A stretch of DNA of 64,000 nucleotides from Leuconostoc gelidum subsp. gelidum KCTC 3527 (lineage in GTDB: Bacteria > Bacillota > Bacilli > Lactobacillales > Lactobacillaceae). The notes beneath the pieces were generated by a model. That model worked only from the letters and a program-made list of their open reading frames with translations. It searched no databases and was not told where the DNA came from. Where the stretch lies: contig NZ_AEMI01000036.1 in NCBI RefSeq assembly GCF_000166715.1, positions 1-64,000 on the forward strand, read 5' to 3'. A program made the translations under genes and the position numbers. Of this stretch, positions 16,848 to 25,940 are shown one piece after another (positions within the stretch are counted from its first letter, which is position 1; every line of letters starts with the position of its first letter).

Positions 16848-17746
16848 TGTTATATGAGCAAATACAATCAAATAAGCGCCGAACCATTGTGCTTTTGGTT
16901 GGCTTTCTCATTCTAGTTGGTATTGTAGGCGCAGCGGTAGGGTACATGCTATTAAATTCGCTTACTATGGGAATCGTAGGGGCGTTAATCATTGGTGCAA
17001 TTTATACTGTGATTATGATTAGTAATTCTACTAATGTTGTCATGGCAATGAATCATGGTAAAGAAATTACCCAAGCTGATCAAGCACCGGAATTGTGGCA
17101 TACTGTTGAAGATATGGCAATGGTTGGACAACTGCCTATGCCGCGTGTATTTATCATTGAAGATGCAAGTCCTAATGCTTTTGCAACTGGTAATAGTCCC
17201 AAAAATGCTGCCGTTGCAGCCACTACGGGTCTGATAGCAATTATGGATCGTCATGAACTTGAGGGTGTTATTGGGCACGAGATGAGTCACGTCCGTAATT
17301 ATGATATTCGTATCTCAACAATTGCGTTAGCACTGACCGCAGCAATTACGTTGTTGACTAATTTAGGCAGTAATTGGTGGTTTTTTGGTAGTGGTAATCG
17401 TAACCGCGATAACCGTGACAATAACAGCAGTGGCGGTGGCTTGCAAATATTACTTTTTGTCTTTTCCATTGCGGTGATGATTTTAGCACCATTAGTTGCT
17501 GCTATGATACAAATGGCTATTTCACGTAACCGTGAGTATTTAGCAGATGCTGGTAGTGTTGAATTAACGCGTAACCCAGAAGAGTTAATTTCTGCGCTAC
17601 GTAAGTTGGGTTCAGCAAAGCCCATGCAAAATGTTGACCCCTCATCAGCGGCTTTATATATTAGTAACCCATTAAAGAAAAAGGCACATTTGTTTGATAC
17701 CCATCCACCAATAGAAGAACGTATTGCGCGTTTAGAGAAAATGTAA
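16847..17746 (+). CDS. htpX: Membrane zinc metalloprotease HtpX
   Basis: M48-family protease for quality control of membrane proteins; 299 residues. Two N-terminal membrane segments (~16-36, ~40-58), catalytic [14 protein letters not shown] (HExxH) near residue 140, two further membrane segments and the third ligand Glu in [15 protein letters not shown] Asn/Arg/Gly-rich loop ([15 protein letters not shown]) lies between the last two membrane segments. The gene is coupled to lemA by a one-base overlap of stop and start. A terminator follows directly. Confidence 0.95.
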   Translation: MLYEQIQSNKRRTIVLLVGFLILVGIVGAAVGYMLLNSLTMGIVGALIIGAIYTVIMISNSTNVVMAMNHGKEITQADQAPELWHTVEDMAMVGQLPMPRVFIIEDASPNAFATGNSPKNAAVAATTGLIAIMDRHELEGVIGHEMSHVRNYDIRISTIALALTAAITLLTNLGSNWWFFGSGNRNRDNRDNNSSGGGLQILLFVFSIAVMILAPLVAAMIQMAISRNREYLADAGSVELTRNPEELISALRKLGSAKPMQNVDPSSAALYISNPLKKKAHLFDTHPPIEERIARLEKM

Positions 17747-17751
17747 GAAAG

Positions 17752-17782
17752 CCAGACAAGCATTTAATGTCTGGTTTTTTTT
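17752..17782 (+). terminator. Terminator after htpX
   Basis: CCAGACA / TGTCTGG stem followed by eight T. Confidence 0.8.
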
Positions 17783-17818
17783 AATGTTATTGACAGGAAA
17801 TATCTTGCAAATTAAGGG

Positions 17819-17847
17819 TTGATTTTTCTCATAAAAACCGGTAAAGT
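17819..17847 (+). promoter_or_regulatory. Promoter of the guanine-riboswitch transcript
   Basis: TTGATT (17819-17824), 17-bp spacer, TAAAGT (17842-17847). The implied start near 17854 is ~20 nt ahead of the aptamer. Confidence 0.5.
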
Positions 17848-17872
17848 AATACCAACAACTAAATCATTTGTT

Positions 17873-18005
17873 TGCAGATATATCGCTGGAAAATGGCCGG
17901 CAGTTTCTACCACGTCCCAAAATTCGTGACTATTCGCAGATGTTAGGCAATGTCTATGATATTGCCTAAGCATTTGTGGATCTGTGTATCCCAAGTGCTT
18001 TTTTT
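17873..18005 (+). promoter_or_regulatory. Guanine-sensing purine riboswitch with terminator
   Basis: The purine aptamer core is clear: P2 CGCTGG..CCGGC with J1/2 and loop ATGG, the invariant GTTTCTACC (17903-17911), P3 ACG..CGT and a closing GACTAT. The base that sets specificity (position 74 in the xpt aptamer) is C in GAC, which predicts guanine rather than adenine. P1 is TGCAGATA / TATTCGCA with one mismatch. Downstream are a TTAGGCAAT / ATTGCCTAA hairpin (17943-17969) and a terminator stem ending in T7 (17968-18005). Guanine binding should terminate transcription before the IMPDH genes. About 175 nt then separate the terminator from the first start codon. Confidence 0.92.
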
Positions 18006-18181
18006 GTACCAAGTATTTAAATGTTATTATTTATCTTTCGGCGGATCAGTTAACAATCGTGTTAACAAAAAGGCCAACTAGACAAACCGCGACAAATAAT
18101 GGCACAAACGTATCGATGATATTTCTGAATGTCTGAGGTGCTTTAGCTTATTAGAAGTTGCTTTTAAAATCGGAGGATCTC

Positions 18182-19354
18182 ATGCAAAAATTTTTTTTAG
18201 ATGATGAAAAACCTAAATTCAGCTCACGTAATAAGTTTGCAAAAATGGGCTTAACGTTTGATGATATCAAGTTGGTTTATGATCAAAAAAGAGTTGTCAA
18301 GGTTGATGAAGTGACTGTTGGAACTAGTCTTACACCAACATTGAATTTAAAGTTGCCTTTACTTTCAGCAGCAATGGACACTGTGACAGAATCACGTTTT
18401 GCCATAGCGTTAGCAAAACTTGGTGGTTTAGGGGTCGTCCATAAAAATATGACGATTGCTGAACAGGCAGATGAAATTAAACAAGTTAAGATGGCAGAGT
18501 TTGATGCTGTGAAATATCCTAATGCTGCTATTGATTCACAAGGCCGTTTGCTAGTTGCTGGTGCAGTTGGTGTAACATCTGATACAGTAAAGCGCGTCGA
18601 AGCAATGGTCGCATTTGGTGTAGATGCTATTGTATTAGATTCAGCACATGGCCATTCAGAGGGTGTTTTACGTAAAGTGTCAGAAGTTCGTGACGCTTTC
18701 CCTGATCTCAATATTATTGCGGGAAACATTGCGACAACAGATGGTGCAGCGGCGTTGTATGATGCTGGGGCTGATGTGGTTAAAGTAGGAATTGGACCAG
18801 GGTCGATTTGTACAACGCGTATTGTTGCAGGTATTGGCGTACCACAAATTTCAGCTGTTCGCGATGCAGCTATTGAAGCTGCCAGACGCGGCAAATCTAT
18901 CATTGCTGATGGTGGCGCTAAAACATCAGAGGATATTGTTAAAGCACTTGCTGCTGGTGGAAACGCGGTAATGTTAGGCTCAATGTTTTCGGGAACAGAA
19001 GAAACACCAGGTGCTGTTTTTGAAGATAATGGTAAAAAGTACAAAACATATCGTGGTATGGGATCTATTGCGGCCATGGAAGCTGGATCTAAAGATCGTT
19101 ACTTCCAAGGTGAAGTTAATGAAGCAAAGAAAATGGTACCAGAGGGTATTGAGGCACGTGTGCAATACAAAGGTGCATTGATTGCTATCTTAACGGCAAT
19201 CATGACAAATGTTCGTGAAGATATGGCTAAAATGGGTACTCGAACAATCACTGATTTAATGCAAGACAATCACATTGTTCGCGACATCGACAGCATTGAT
19301 TATGAAGCAAAATTGTCAAAAGTTAAAAAACAAGTTGTCATTCCAACATTTTAA
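18182..19354 (+). CDS. guaB: IMP dehydrogenase, catalytic-type, CBS-less
   Basis: Oxidises IMP to XMP with NAD+, the first committed step to GMP. Only 390 residues: the two CBS domains between HKNMTIAEQADEI and the next strand are absent. The catalytic loop GIGPGSICTTR has the nucleophile C210; DSAHGHS (NAD site), IADGGAKTSED and MLGSMFSGTEETPG (IMP phosphate) and the flap with R306-Y307 (SKDRYFQ) are intact, which distinguishes it from GMP reductase. The C-terminus is not: GGLRAGMGY is replaced by TNVREDMAKM and the GLRESHPHDV tail is missing. Start is ATG 18182 after CGGAGGAT. Controlled by the guanine riboswitch; its degenerate partner starts 24 nt after its stop codon. Confidence 0.93.
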   Translation: MQKFFLDDEKPKFSSRNKFAKMGLTFDDIKLVYDQKRVVKVDEVTVGTSLTPTLNLKLPLLSAAMDTVTESRFAIALAKLGGLGVVHKNMTIAEQADEIKQVKMAEFDAVKYPNAAIDSQGRLLVAGAVGVTSDTVKRVEAMVAFGVDAIVLDSAHGHSEGVLRKVSEVRDAFPDLNIIAGNIATTDGAAALYDAGADVVKVGIGPGSICTTRIVAGIGVPQISAVRDAAIEAARRGKSIIADGGAKTSEDIVKALAAGGNAVMLGSMFSGTEETPGAVFEDNGKKYKTYRGMGSIAAMEAGSKDRYFQGEVNEAKKMVPEGIEARVQYKGALIAILTAIMTNVREDMAKMGTRTITDLMQDNHIVRDIDSIDYEAKLSKVKKQVVIPTF

Positions 19355-19377
19355 TAATAAATTCACGGAGAAAAAAC

Positions 19378-20358
19378 ATGTCTGAAAATAATGAAAATCA
19401 AGGACTTGGTTATGATCAAGTTTTGCTTGTACCAGGTGCTTCAAATGTATTACCTCACACCGTGTCACTTGCAACAAAGCTAGCTGATGATTTTATTTTA
19501 AACATACCAATTATTGCAGAAGCAAATGGCGTAGCAACTGATGGACGTGCTGCAGCAACGGCATTAAACGGTGGTTTGGGAGTTATTGCTGAGCAAGAAG
19601 ATATTTCAGCTCAGATGGCTGCTATTGCTGCAGCCAAGTCAGTAGATGTTGACCATGAAAAGTATCCTAACGCTTTTTTGGACTTGAAAGGCCGTGTTAG
19701 AATTGCAGCAGAAGTTTGGTTAACAACTGGTGCACAAGCAAGAGTTGAAAAACTCATAGTGGCTGGTGCAGATGCGATATTCTTTTATTTACATGATGAA
19801 CTCAATAAGGAAACAAATGATATTGTAAAAGCAGTTCGCAAGGCATTTCCATCAATCTTTTTAGCAGTTGGTGTGATTGAAGAACAAGGGATTGCTGGTG
19901 CATTATTTCAAGATGGGGTTGATGCTGTAATTGCTGGACGTTCAGTCAATTCTAAATTACCAAATAATACTTTGTATCCATTTTTAACAACAACAATGGC
20001 CATTGCCGAAATAGCAACTGAATTTGATAAAGCAGTTATTTCAACAGGTGGCGTACATTATTCGGGTGATGTGGTTAAAACTATTTCTGCTGGGGCTGAC
20101 GCAACGTTAGTGACAGATTTACTGAAAGGTGAAGTTTTAGAAGCAGATGGCACTTTTGCTGGTGGGGATATGTCAATTGATGATGCAATATTCCAATCTG
20201 ATGGTGGCTTGCGAGCTGGTATGGGTTACACTGGGTCATCAACGATATTAGATTTGAAATTAACGGCTCAATTTGTTCAAATTACTGATAATGGCTTGCG
20301 TGAATCACATCCACATGATGTTGAAATTACTAAAATTGCGCCTAATTATGCAAAATAA
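19378..20358 (+). CDS. Catalytically degenerate IMP dehydrogenase paralogue
   Basis: A 326-residue IMPDH homologue, also CBS-less. The fold is recognisable at LGYDQVLLVPGASNVLP, LNGGLGVIAEQEDI and STGGVHYSGDVVKTISAGAD. The catalytic elements are gone: SAAMDTVTES is AEANGVATDG, the NAD motif DSAHGHS is FYLHDELN, the Cys loop is replaced by GRSVNSKLPNN (no Cys), and the mobile flap is deleted. In contrast, GGLRAGMGYTG and the tail GLRESHPHDVEITKIAPNYAK (E309-S310-H311) are nearly canonical, whereas the upstream paralogue has lost them. A non-catalytic subunit of a mixed IMPDH is the favoured idea; a decaying duplicate is the alternative. Ribosome site CGGAGAAA 8 nt before the ATG. Confidence 0.85.
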   Translation: MSENNENQGLGYDQVLLVPGASNVLPHTVSLATKLADDFILNIPIIAEANGVATDGRAAATALNGGLGVIAEQEDISAQMAAIAAAKSVDVDHEKYPNAFLDLKGRVRIAAEVWLTTGAQARVEKLIVAGADAIFFYLHDELNKETNDIVKAVRKAFPSIFLAVGVIEEQGIAGALFQDGVDAVIAGRSVNSKLPNNTLYPFLTTTMAIAEIATEFDKAVISTGGVHYSGDVVKTISAGADATLVTDLLKGEVLEADGTFAGGDMSIDDAIFQSDGGLRAGMGYTGSSTILDLKLTAQFVQITDNGLRESHPHDVEITKIAPNYAK

Positions 20359-20431
20359 TTTTTATAATTGACAATTGATTAAACTTTTTAGTTGCATGAT
20401 ATTTATTTTTGAATATAGAGGAGAGTAACAG

Positions 20432-21982
20432 ATGGCCGATGTCATAAATGCCGACAAAGTTTTAGTATTAGATTACGGTAGTCAATATAATCAATTAATT
20501 ACCCGCCGTATCCGTGAAATGGGTGTTTTTTCTGAATTAAAGTCAAGAAATATGACGGTTGAAGAGGTCAAGGCATACAACCCTAAAGCTATTATTTTAT
20601 CGGGTGGCCCAAAATCGGTCTACGAAAAAGATGCTTTCACAATTGACAATGAGATTTTTAACCTTGGTGTACCTGTTCTTGGTGTCTGCTATGGTATGCA
20701 ATTAATGGCACAAAATCTTGGTGGAAAAGTTGAAGCGAACACTGGCAACGGTGAATTTGGGCAGACTATTTTAAAGAAAGCCGAAGAAAGCGGTCGTCTA
20801 TTTACCAACACACCGGTGTCTCAGACAGTTTTGATGAGCCACTCGGACAATGTTGTTGATTTACCTGATGGCTTTGTTGTTGCTGGGGGATCAGAATCAA
20901 CACCAATAGCTGCTATTGCTAATGAAGACCGTCGTTTGTATGGTGTACAATTCCATGCTGAAACGACACTATCAGAGCATGGTAAACAAATTTTACAAAA
21001 TTTTGTGTTTGACATTGCTGGTGCTGAAGCGAATTGGGATATGAGTGGCTTTATTGATGAACAAGTTGCACATATTCGTGAAGTTGTTGGTGATAAAAAA
21101 GTTTTGCTAGGTCTTTCTGGTGGTGTAGATTCATCAGTTGTTGGCGTTTTATTGCATAAAGCGATCGGTGATCAATTGACCTCAATTTTTGTTGATCATG
21201 GTTTGTTACGTAAAAATGAAGCGAAGCAAGTTATGGAAATGATGGGTAAGCAATTTGGCTTGAACATTATTAAAGTAGATGCACAAGAACGTTTTTTATC
21301 TAAATTAGCAGGCATTAAAGACCCTGAACAGAAACGTAAAATTATTGGTAATGAATTTATTCAAGTCTTTAATGATGAAGCAACTAAATTGGATGGCATT
21401 GAATTTTTAGCACAAGGCACACTATATACTGATGTGATTGAATCTGGTACAGATACAGCACAAACAATTAAGTCACATCATAATGTGGGCGGCTTACCAG
21501 AGGACTTGCAATTTAAGCTGATTGAACCTCTCAATACCCTTTTCAAAGATGAAGTCCGTGAACTTGGTGAAGCATTAAATATGCCTCATGAGATGGTTTG
21601 GCGTCAACCATTTCCAGGTCCAGGGTTAGGCATTCGTATTCTCGGTGATATTACAGAAGACAAACTTGAAATTGTGCGTGATTCTGATTGGATTTTACGT
21701 GACGAAATAGCTAAAGCTGGTCTTGAAGCTGATGTATGGCAATACTTTACGGTATTAACTGGTGTTCGTTCAGTTGGTGTTATGGGTGATTTTCGTACTT
21801 ATGACTATACCATTGCTATTCGAGCCATCACTTCAGTTGATGGAATGACAGCTGATTTTGCACAATTACCTTGGTCACTATTACAAAAAATTTCTGCACG
21901 TATTGTTAACGAGGTTGGTCATATAAACCGTGTCGTGTATGACATTACAGCTAAGCCACCTTCAACTGTTGAGTGGGAATAA
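20432..21982 (+). CDS. guaA: GMP synthase (glutamine-hydrolysing)
   Basis: Converts XMP to GMP using glutamine and ATP; 516 residues. The N-terminal class I amidotransferase has the Cys in GVCYGMQ and the His/Glu in QFHAETT; the ATP pyrophosphatase domain has the SGGVDSS P-loop ([13 protein letters not shown]); the C-terminal dimerisation domain has [15 protein letters not shown] and ends KPPSTVEWE as in the whole family. It follows the two IMPDH paralogues after 73 bp with its own strong ribosome site (GAGGAGAG). With no terminator in between it is probably in the same riboswitch-controlled transcript, completing IMP to GMP. Confidence 0.97.
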   Translation: MADVINADKVLVLDYGSQYNQLITRRIREMGVFSELKSRNMTVEEVKAYNPKAIILSGGPKSVYEKDAFTIDNEIFNLGVPVLGVCYGMQLMAQNLGGKVEANTGNGEFGQTILKKAEESGRLFTNTPVSQTVLMSHSDNVVDLPDGFVVAGGSESTPIAAIANEDRRLYGVQFHAETTLSEHGKQILQNFVFDIAGAEANWDMSGFIDEQVAHIREVVGDKKVLLGLSGGVDSSVVGVLLHKAIGDQLTSIFVDHGLLRKNEAKQVMEMMGKQFGLNIIKVDAQERFLSKLAGIKDPEQKRKIIGNEFIQVFNDEATKLDGIEFLAQGTLYTDVIESGTDTAQTIKSHHNVGGLPEDLQFKLIEPLNTLFKDEVRELGEALNMPHEMVWRQPFPGPGLGIRILGDITEDKLEIVRDSDWILRDEIAKAGLEADVWQYFTVLTGVRSVGVMGDFRTYDYTIAIRAITSVDGMTADFAQLPWSLLQKISARIVNEVGHINRVVYDITAKPPSTVEWE

Positions 21983-22042
21983 AATAGATTATTTCATAAT
22001 GCAGTTTAGAGCGCTTTGTGGGGACATGAGAAGTTGTATCTA

Positions 22043-22084
22043 AAAAAAATTACGATGAGGTTAACTCTTATCGTAATTTTTTGT
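22043..22084 (+). terminator. Terminator after guaA
   Basis: AAAATTACGAT..ATCGTAATTTTTT stem with GAG/CTC extension and GTTAA loop, flanked by A and T runs. Confidence 0.8.
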
Positions 22085-22112
22085 GTGTGATATTGAATTA
22101 TCATTTTGCTAT

Positions 22113-22381
22113 TATAATTTATATATAGGATAATCAGATATATACAACCACTGGGTGTGCAAAGACTGGTAGGCAATTCACAATGCAGAAATCGAAGCAT
22201 ACAATAAAAAATAGTTTTAAATAAGTATTAGCTTGTTAATCGTAAATGACGCACTATAGCATTACTGTCTTGAGAAATTGCCAAGCAAAGTTTTTTGATT
22301 AATAGTTGAAGTAGTACCAACAATTGTTAAGCTATAAACAAAATAAAAGATGCCAAGTTTTAGCTTGTCATCTTTTATTTT
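22113..22381 (+). ncRNA. Candidate structured small RNA, unassigned
   Basis: The 450-bp gap between guaA and recU has no credible coding frame but looks like an RNA gene. A TATAAT (22113-22118) with TATTGA 16 bp upstream could start transcription near 22125. A very strong terminator (13 bp plus 4 bp stem with one mismatch, 22340-22381) ends the unit at ~255 nt. In between, GGCAATT pairs AATTGCC, with GGTA and TACC stacked outside and TAGCTT pairing AAGCTA, suggesting a long-range folded RNA. A 6S-like RNA is one possibility, but I could not match a family. Confidence 0.4.
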
Positions 22382-22430
22382 ATGGTAAAATAGTAATTAT
22401 ATAGTTTAAAATTTGAGGTTGAGAGGATTA

Positions 22431-23045
22431 ATGGCAATCAATTATCCTGCAGGGACTCATCGTGTCCAAGAAATTCAAAATACAATACGTACAGGTAAAA
22501 CAACTAAAAAGGCGTTAACCTTCGGTAAACGAGGGATGGGTTTGGAGGAGGAAATTAACCTTGCAAATGACTACTATCTTGCAAATCATTTAGCAGTCAT
22601 CCATAAAAAACCAACCCCAATAACAATTGTGAAAGTTGATTATCCAGCACGTTCGGCGGCAAAAATTACTGAGGCTTATTTTAAACAAGCTTCAACAACT
22701 GATTATAATGGTGTGTATCAGGGACGTTATATTGATTTTGATGCAAAAGAAACTAAAAACAAAACATCATTTCCGTTAAAAAACTTCCATGAGCATCAAA
22801 TTGTTCATTTGGCAAGTATTTTATCGCAGCATGGTGTTGGGTTTGTGATTATTAAATTTACAAGTTTAGATGAAGCCTATGTATATCCAGCCCAACACTT
22901 GATTGCACAGTGGCAAAAACTGAAAGGGAAGCAATCAATTGCATATCATGAAATTGTGCGTGATAGTTTCGTTGTGCCAAATAGTCTCAATCCGAGTCTA
23001 GATTATTTAAAGGCTGTCGATCAGTATTTTGAACATTTAAACTAA
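22431..23045 (+). CDS. recU: Holliday junction resolvase RecU
   Basis: Cleaves four-way DNA junctions during recombination and chromosome segregation; 204 residues, normal for the family. The start ATG 22431 after TTGAGAGGAT gives the typical N-terminus MAINYPAGTHR. Nuclease-fold residues are seen in GKRGMGLEEEIN (Glu), GRYIDFDAKETKNKTSFPLKN (Asp and Glu/Lys of the PD-ExK core) and HEHQIVHL. It lies directly upstream of pbp1A, the conserved Gram-positive recU-ponA arrangement, with a 23-bp gap. A possible TTGTCA/TAAAAT promoter overlaps the upstream terminator, but its spacing is short (15 bp). Confidence 0.95.
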   Translation: MAINYPAGTHRVQEIQNTIRTGKTTKKALTFGKRGMGLEEEINLANDYYLANHLAVIHKKPTPITIVKVDYPARSAAKITEAYFKQASTTDYNGVYQGRYIDFDAKETKNKTSFPLKNFHEHQIVHLASILSQHGVGFVIIKFTSLDEAYVYPAQHLIAQWQKLKGKQSIAYHEIVRDSFVVPNSLNPSLDYLKAVDQYFEHLN

Positions 23046-23068
23046 CAATTAGGAGTACTCTAGTCATT

Positions 23069-25237
23069 ATGGCAAACGAAAATCAATGGTCGCGTGTGAA
23101 TCGCAATCGCAATATGTACGATAACCATCCGGCAACTGAACCACCACGTATGCCAAAACAAAATGGTAATGGTGGTCCTAAAAAGCCAAGAAAAAAACGA
23201 CGTTGGGTGTTAGCAATATTTTTGTGGTTAGTTGTTTTAGGAATCATTGGTGGCCTAGCTGGGACAGCGGTATTTGTGACGTATGCAAACGATGCGCCTA
23301 ACATTACGCAAGCCAATTTAGCTTCTGAAACATCGAGTAGTATTTATGATAATCAAGAAAATGCAATTTGGAAATTATCAACAGTAGATCGTGATTATGC
23401 AAATTCAAATGAAATTCCAAAACAATTAAAACAAGCAGTTGTTGCAACTGAGGATCGACGTTTTTATAAGCATAATGGTGTTGACCCTATTCGTATTGTT
23501 GGCGCCTTGTTAGCTAATATTCGCGGTTCATCATTAGGCATGCAGGGTGGTTCAACTTTAACGCAACAGCTAGTTAAACTATCAGTTTTTAGTACCTCAA
23601 CAGCTGATCAAACGATCAAGCGTAAGGCACAAGAAGCAGTATTAGCAATGCGTGTTGAAAAGAATTTCTCAAAAGATGAAATATTAACTTTCTATATGAA
23701 CAAGGTTTACATGGGACATGGTGTCTCAGGTATGAAAACGGCATCTGAATATTTTTATGGTAAGCCATTAACACAATTGTCATTGGCTCAACTTGCCTTA
23801 TTAGCTGGCATGCCACAATCGCCAACTAACTATGACCCGTATTTAAAAGACACATCACGTGCTACAGAACGGCGTAACACTGTTTTGTCTGCCATGGTTA
23901 AGTATGGCGCAGTTACACAAAATCAAGCAACTGCAGCCACTAAAACATCGGTAACTGATGGATTACAAGATTTAACTACTAAAGCCAAGTTAGCAAATAA
24001 TAATCGACAAGTGACAGATGCGTATGTGAAGTCAACAATTGCCGAAGCCAAGGCATTAGGTTACGATACAACAAAATCCGGATTGAAAATTTATACAAAT
24101 ATGGATTCGACTATGCAACAGTACATGTATGATACTGCTAATGGCAATAGTATAGCCTTTCCTTCAGAAGATGCGCAAATTGGGGCAACTATGACAGACC
24201 CTAGTAACGGAAAAGTTGTTGCACAAATCGGTAATCGTAATACCCAAATTTTACAGGCGACAAATCATGCTACGCTAACTGGACGATCAGCCGGATCTTC
24301 AATTAAGCCTCTACTAGATTATGGACCAGCTATTGAATACTTGAATTGGCCAACATATCGTACAGTTGAAGATAAAAAATATAAGTACCCTGGAACCAAT
24401 ACTGATGTCTATAATTGGGATCGCAAGGATATGGGGAACATTACAATGCGTTCAGCGTTGACCCAGTCACGTAATATTCCGGCAGCACGAACTTTGGAAG
24501 AAGTTGGTGGTGCAAGCGCTGGGAAGTTTGTTAATAATCTTGGTATACCAACTAATCATATACCAGGTGGACAGGATGCAATTAATTTAGATGCTTCAAC
24601 GGAGCAAGAGGCAGGGGCCTATGGCGCCATTTCTAATGGCGGTACCTATTATAAACCAAGCTATATTACTAAGATTGTAACGGCTGATGGGACAACTCAT
24701 AATTATAATACTACTGGTAAGCGAGCAATGAAAACGAGTACAGCTTTCATGTTAACTGATATGATGAAAGGCGTAATCAAGCCAAATGCGACAGCCAGTG
24801 ATGCAATCATTCCAGGACTACACCAGGCTGGGAAATCAGGATTGGTAGCTTATGGCGATAATGAAAACATGCCAGACCAAGCTATTAAGGATGCGTGGTT
24901 TACTGGTTTCACAAAAGCATATGCGTTATCAGTATGGACTGGTTATGATTGGCCTGCTAAAAATTATATTCCTTGGACCTATCAAGACCTACCGGCGCAA
25001 TATTATCAGAGAGTCATGTCATATGCCATGCAAAATAAAGCAAATACTGATTGGACAGCACCAGATACGGTAACGCCAAAAGTCAGAGGCAATATTGTAG
25101 AGTATGAAGTTAAGGGTGAAAAATGGAGTAATGGTGGTTTACCATTGGTTAATTCATTACCACAATCTGGTGAAACCCCAGCAGAAGCAGGTATTTCAGG
25201 ATCTGCAGCTGTTGGTGCAACAACAGGTAATAATTAG
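23069..25237 (+). CDS. pbp1A: Bifunctional penicillin-binding protein 1A
   Basis: Class A PBP making and cross-linking peptidoglycan; 722 residues. Short cytoplasmic tail with a Pro/Lys/Arg-rich part (KKPRKKRR), a membrane segment at ~47-70, a GT51 glycosyltransferase (ATEDRRFYKHNGVDP with catalytic Glu; QGGSTLTQQLVK) and a transpeptidase with SxxK as SSIK (SAGSSIKPLLDYGPA), SRN as SRN (TQSRNIPA) and the KTG motif as KSG (AGKSGL). A Gly/Ala/Glu-rich C-terminal tail is present. The AGGAG lies 13 nt from the ATG, somewhat far, inside a GGAGTACTC near-palindrome. Cotranscribed with recU; GpsB, a known regulator of such PBPs, is encoded just downstream. Confidence 0.97.
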   Translation: MANENQWSRVNRNRNMYDNHPATEPPRMPKQNGNGGPKKPRKKRRWVLAIFLWLVVLGIIGGLAGTAVFVTYANDAPNITQANLASETSSSIYDNQENAIWKLSTVDRDYANSNEIPKQLKQAVVATEDRRFYKHNGVDPIRIVGALLANIRGSSLGMQGGSTLTQQLVKLSVFSTSTADQTIKRKAQEAVLAMRVEKNFSKDEILTFYMNKVYMGHGVSGMKTASEYFYGKPLTQLSLAQLALLAGMPQSPTNYDPYLKDTSRATERRNTVLSAMVKYGAVTQNQATAATKTSVTDGLQDLTTKAKLANNNRQVTDAYVKSTIAEAKALGYDTTKSGLKIYTNMDSTMQQYMYDTANGNSIAFPSEDAQIGATMTDPSNGKVVAQIGNRNTQILQATNHATLTGRSAGSSIKPLLDYGPAIEYLNWPTYRTVEDKKYKYPGTNTDVYNWDRKDMGNITMRSALTQSRNIPAARTLEEVGGASAGKFVNNLGIPTNHIPGGQDAINLDASTEQEAGAYGAISNGGTYYKPSYITKIVTADGTTHNYNTTGKRAMKTSTAFMLTDMMKGVIKPNATASDAIIPGLHQAGKSGLVAYGDNENMPDQAIKDAWFTGFTKAYALSVWTGYDWPAKNYIPWTYQDLPAQYYQRVMSYAMQNKANTDWTAPDTVTPKVRGNIVEYEVKGEKWSNGGLPLVNSLPQSGETPAEAGISGSAAVGATTGNN

Positions 25238-25245
25238 TCTGAACG

Positions 25246-25275
25246 ATAAAAGTCTTGCGTAGGCAAGACTTTTAT
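25246..25275 (+). terminator. Terminator after pbp1A
   Basis: A perfect 13-bp stem (25246-25258 with 25263-25275), loop GTAG, A- and T-rich outer part. Confidence 0.8.
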
Positions 25276-25291
25276 TTTGGAGGTGAATGAA

Positions 25292-25864
25292 ATGTCAAGG
25301 TTATGGGTCACAGGATATCGTAATTACGAGATTGGCACATTTGGTGATAAGGATCCAAAAATTGAAGTGATTAAATACGCTTTAAACCGTACCCTTAGAG
25401 AACAGATAGATAACGGTCTTGAGTGGGTAATTACTGGTGGTCAAATGGGTATTGAACAATGGACAGTGGCGGTTGTTTCAGATTTGAAACGAGAATTTCC
25501 GGCTTTAAAAGTTGCTATGATGTTGCCGTTTCAAAAGTTTGGTAGTCAATGGAAACCTGATAATCAAGCGCGCCTTCAGTCACTAATTTCAAAAAGTGAT
25601 TTTTGCGAGAGTGTATCACAAGCACCATATGAAGGTCCCCAGCAACTTAAAAATTATCAGCAATTTATGCTTACACATACTGATGGTGCCATTTTGGTAT
25701 ATGATTTAGATTTTGAAGGAAAGCCTGTTTACGATTATCGTGCGATTCAAAAACAGCAAAGTATCGTGCCATATCCGTTGACAACGATTGATATGGATCA
25801 ATTACAGGATTATGCAACAGAATATGAAGAGATACATGAAGAAAAGTCTAACTTTTATGAATAA
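25292..25864 (+). CDS. YpsA-like SLOG-superfamily protein (DUF1273)
   Basis: A 190-residue cytoplasmic protein of the YpsA family (SLOG/Rossmann-like nucleotide-binding fold). Hallmarks are the N-terminal [32 protein letters not shown] and [20 protein letters not shown] motifs. In B. subtilis YpsA affects cell division and is encoded next to gpsB, the same context as here. The ligand is unknown. The start ATG 25292 is chosen because GGAGGTGA lies 5 nt upstream; an in-frame TTG at 25277 falls on the ribosome site itself. Confidence 0.9.
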   Translation: MSRLWVTGYRNYEIGTFGDKDPKIEVIKYALNRTLREQIDNGLEWVITGGQMGIEQWTVAVVSDLKREFPALKVAMMLPFQKFGSQWKPDNQARLQSLISKSDFCESVSQAPYEGPQQLKNYQQFMLTHTDGAILVYDLDFEGKPVYDYRAIQKQQSIVPYPLTTIDMDQLQDYATEYEEIHEEKSNFYE

Positions 25865-25940
25865 GAGGGCAATTACCTTGTAATTTTAGTTATTTATTGG
25901 TAATATTAAATGAGTAAAAAAATAAATGAGGTGTGAACTT

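Noticed and set aside
17299-17763. 154-codon minus-strand frame inside htpX
   Set aside because: Antisense shadow of htpX, extends into its terminator.
17812-18012. 66-codon minus-strand frame
   Set aside because: It covers the guanine riboswitch and terminator, which explain the conservation; no ribosome site.
18283-19077. 264-codon open frame on the minus strand inside guaB
   Set aside because: Antisense shadow of a highly conserved IMPDH gene; Ala/Ser/Pro-rich, low-complexity product and no ribosome site.
22006-22200. 64-codon minus-strand frame between guaA and recU
   Set aside because: Runs across the guaA terminator, has an AT-driven Ile-rich composition and no ribosome site.
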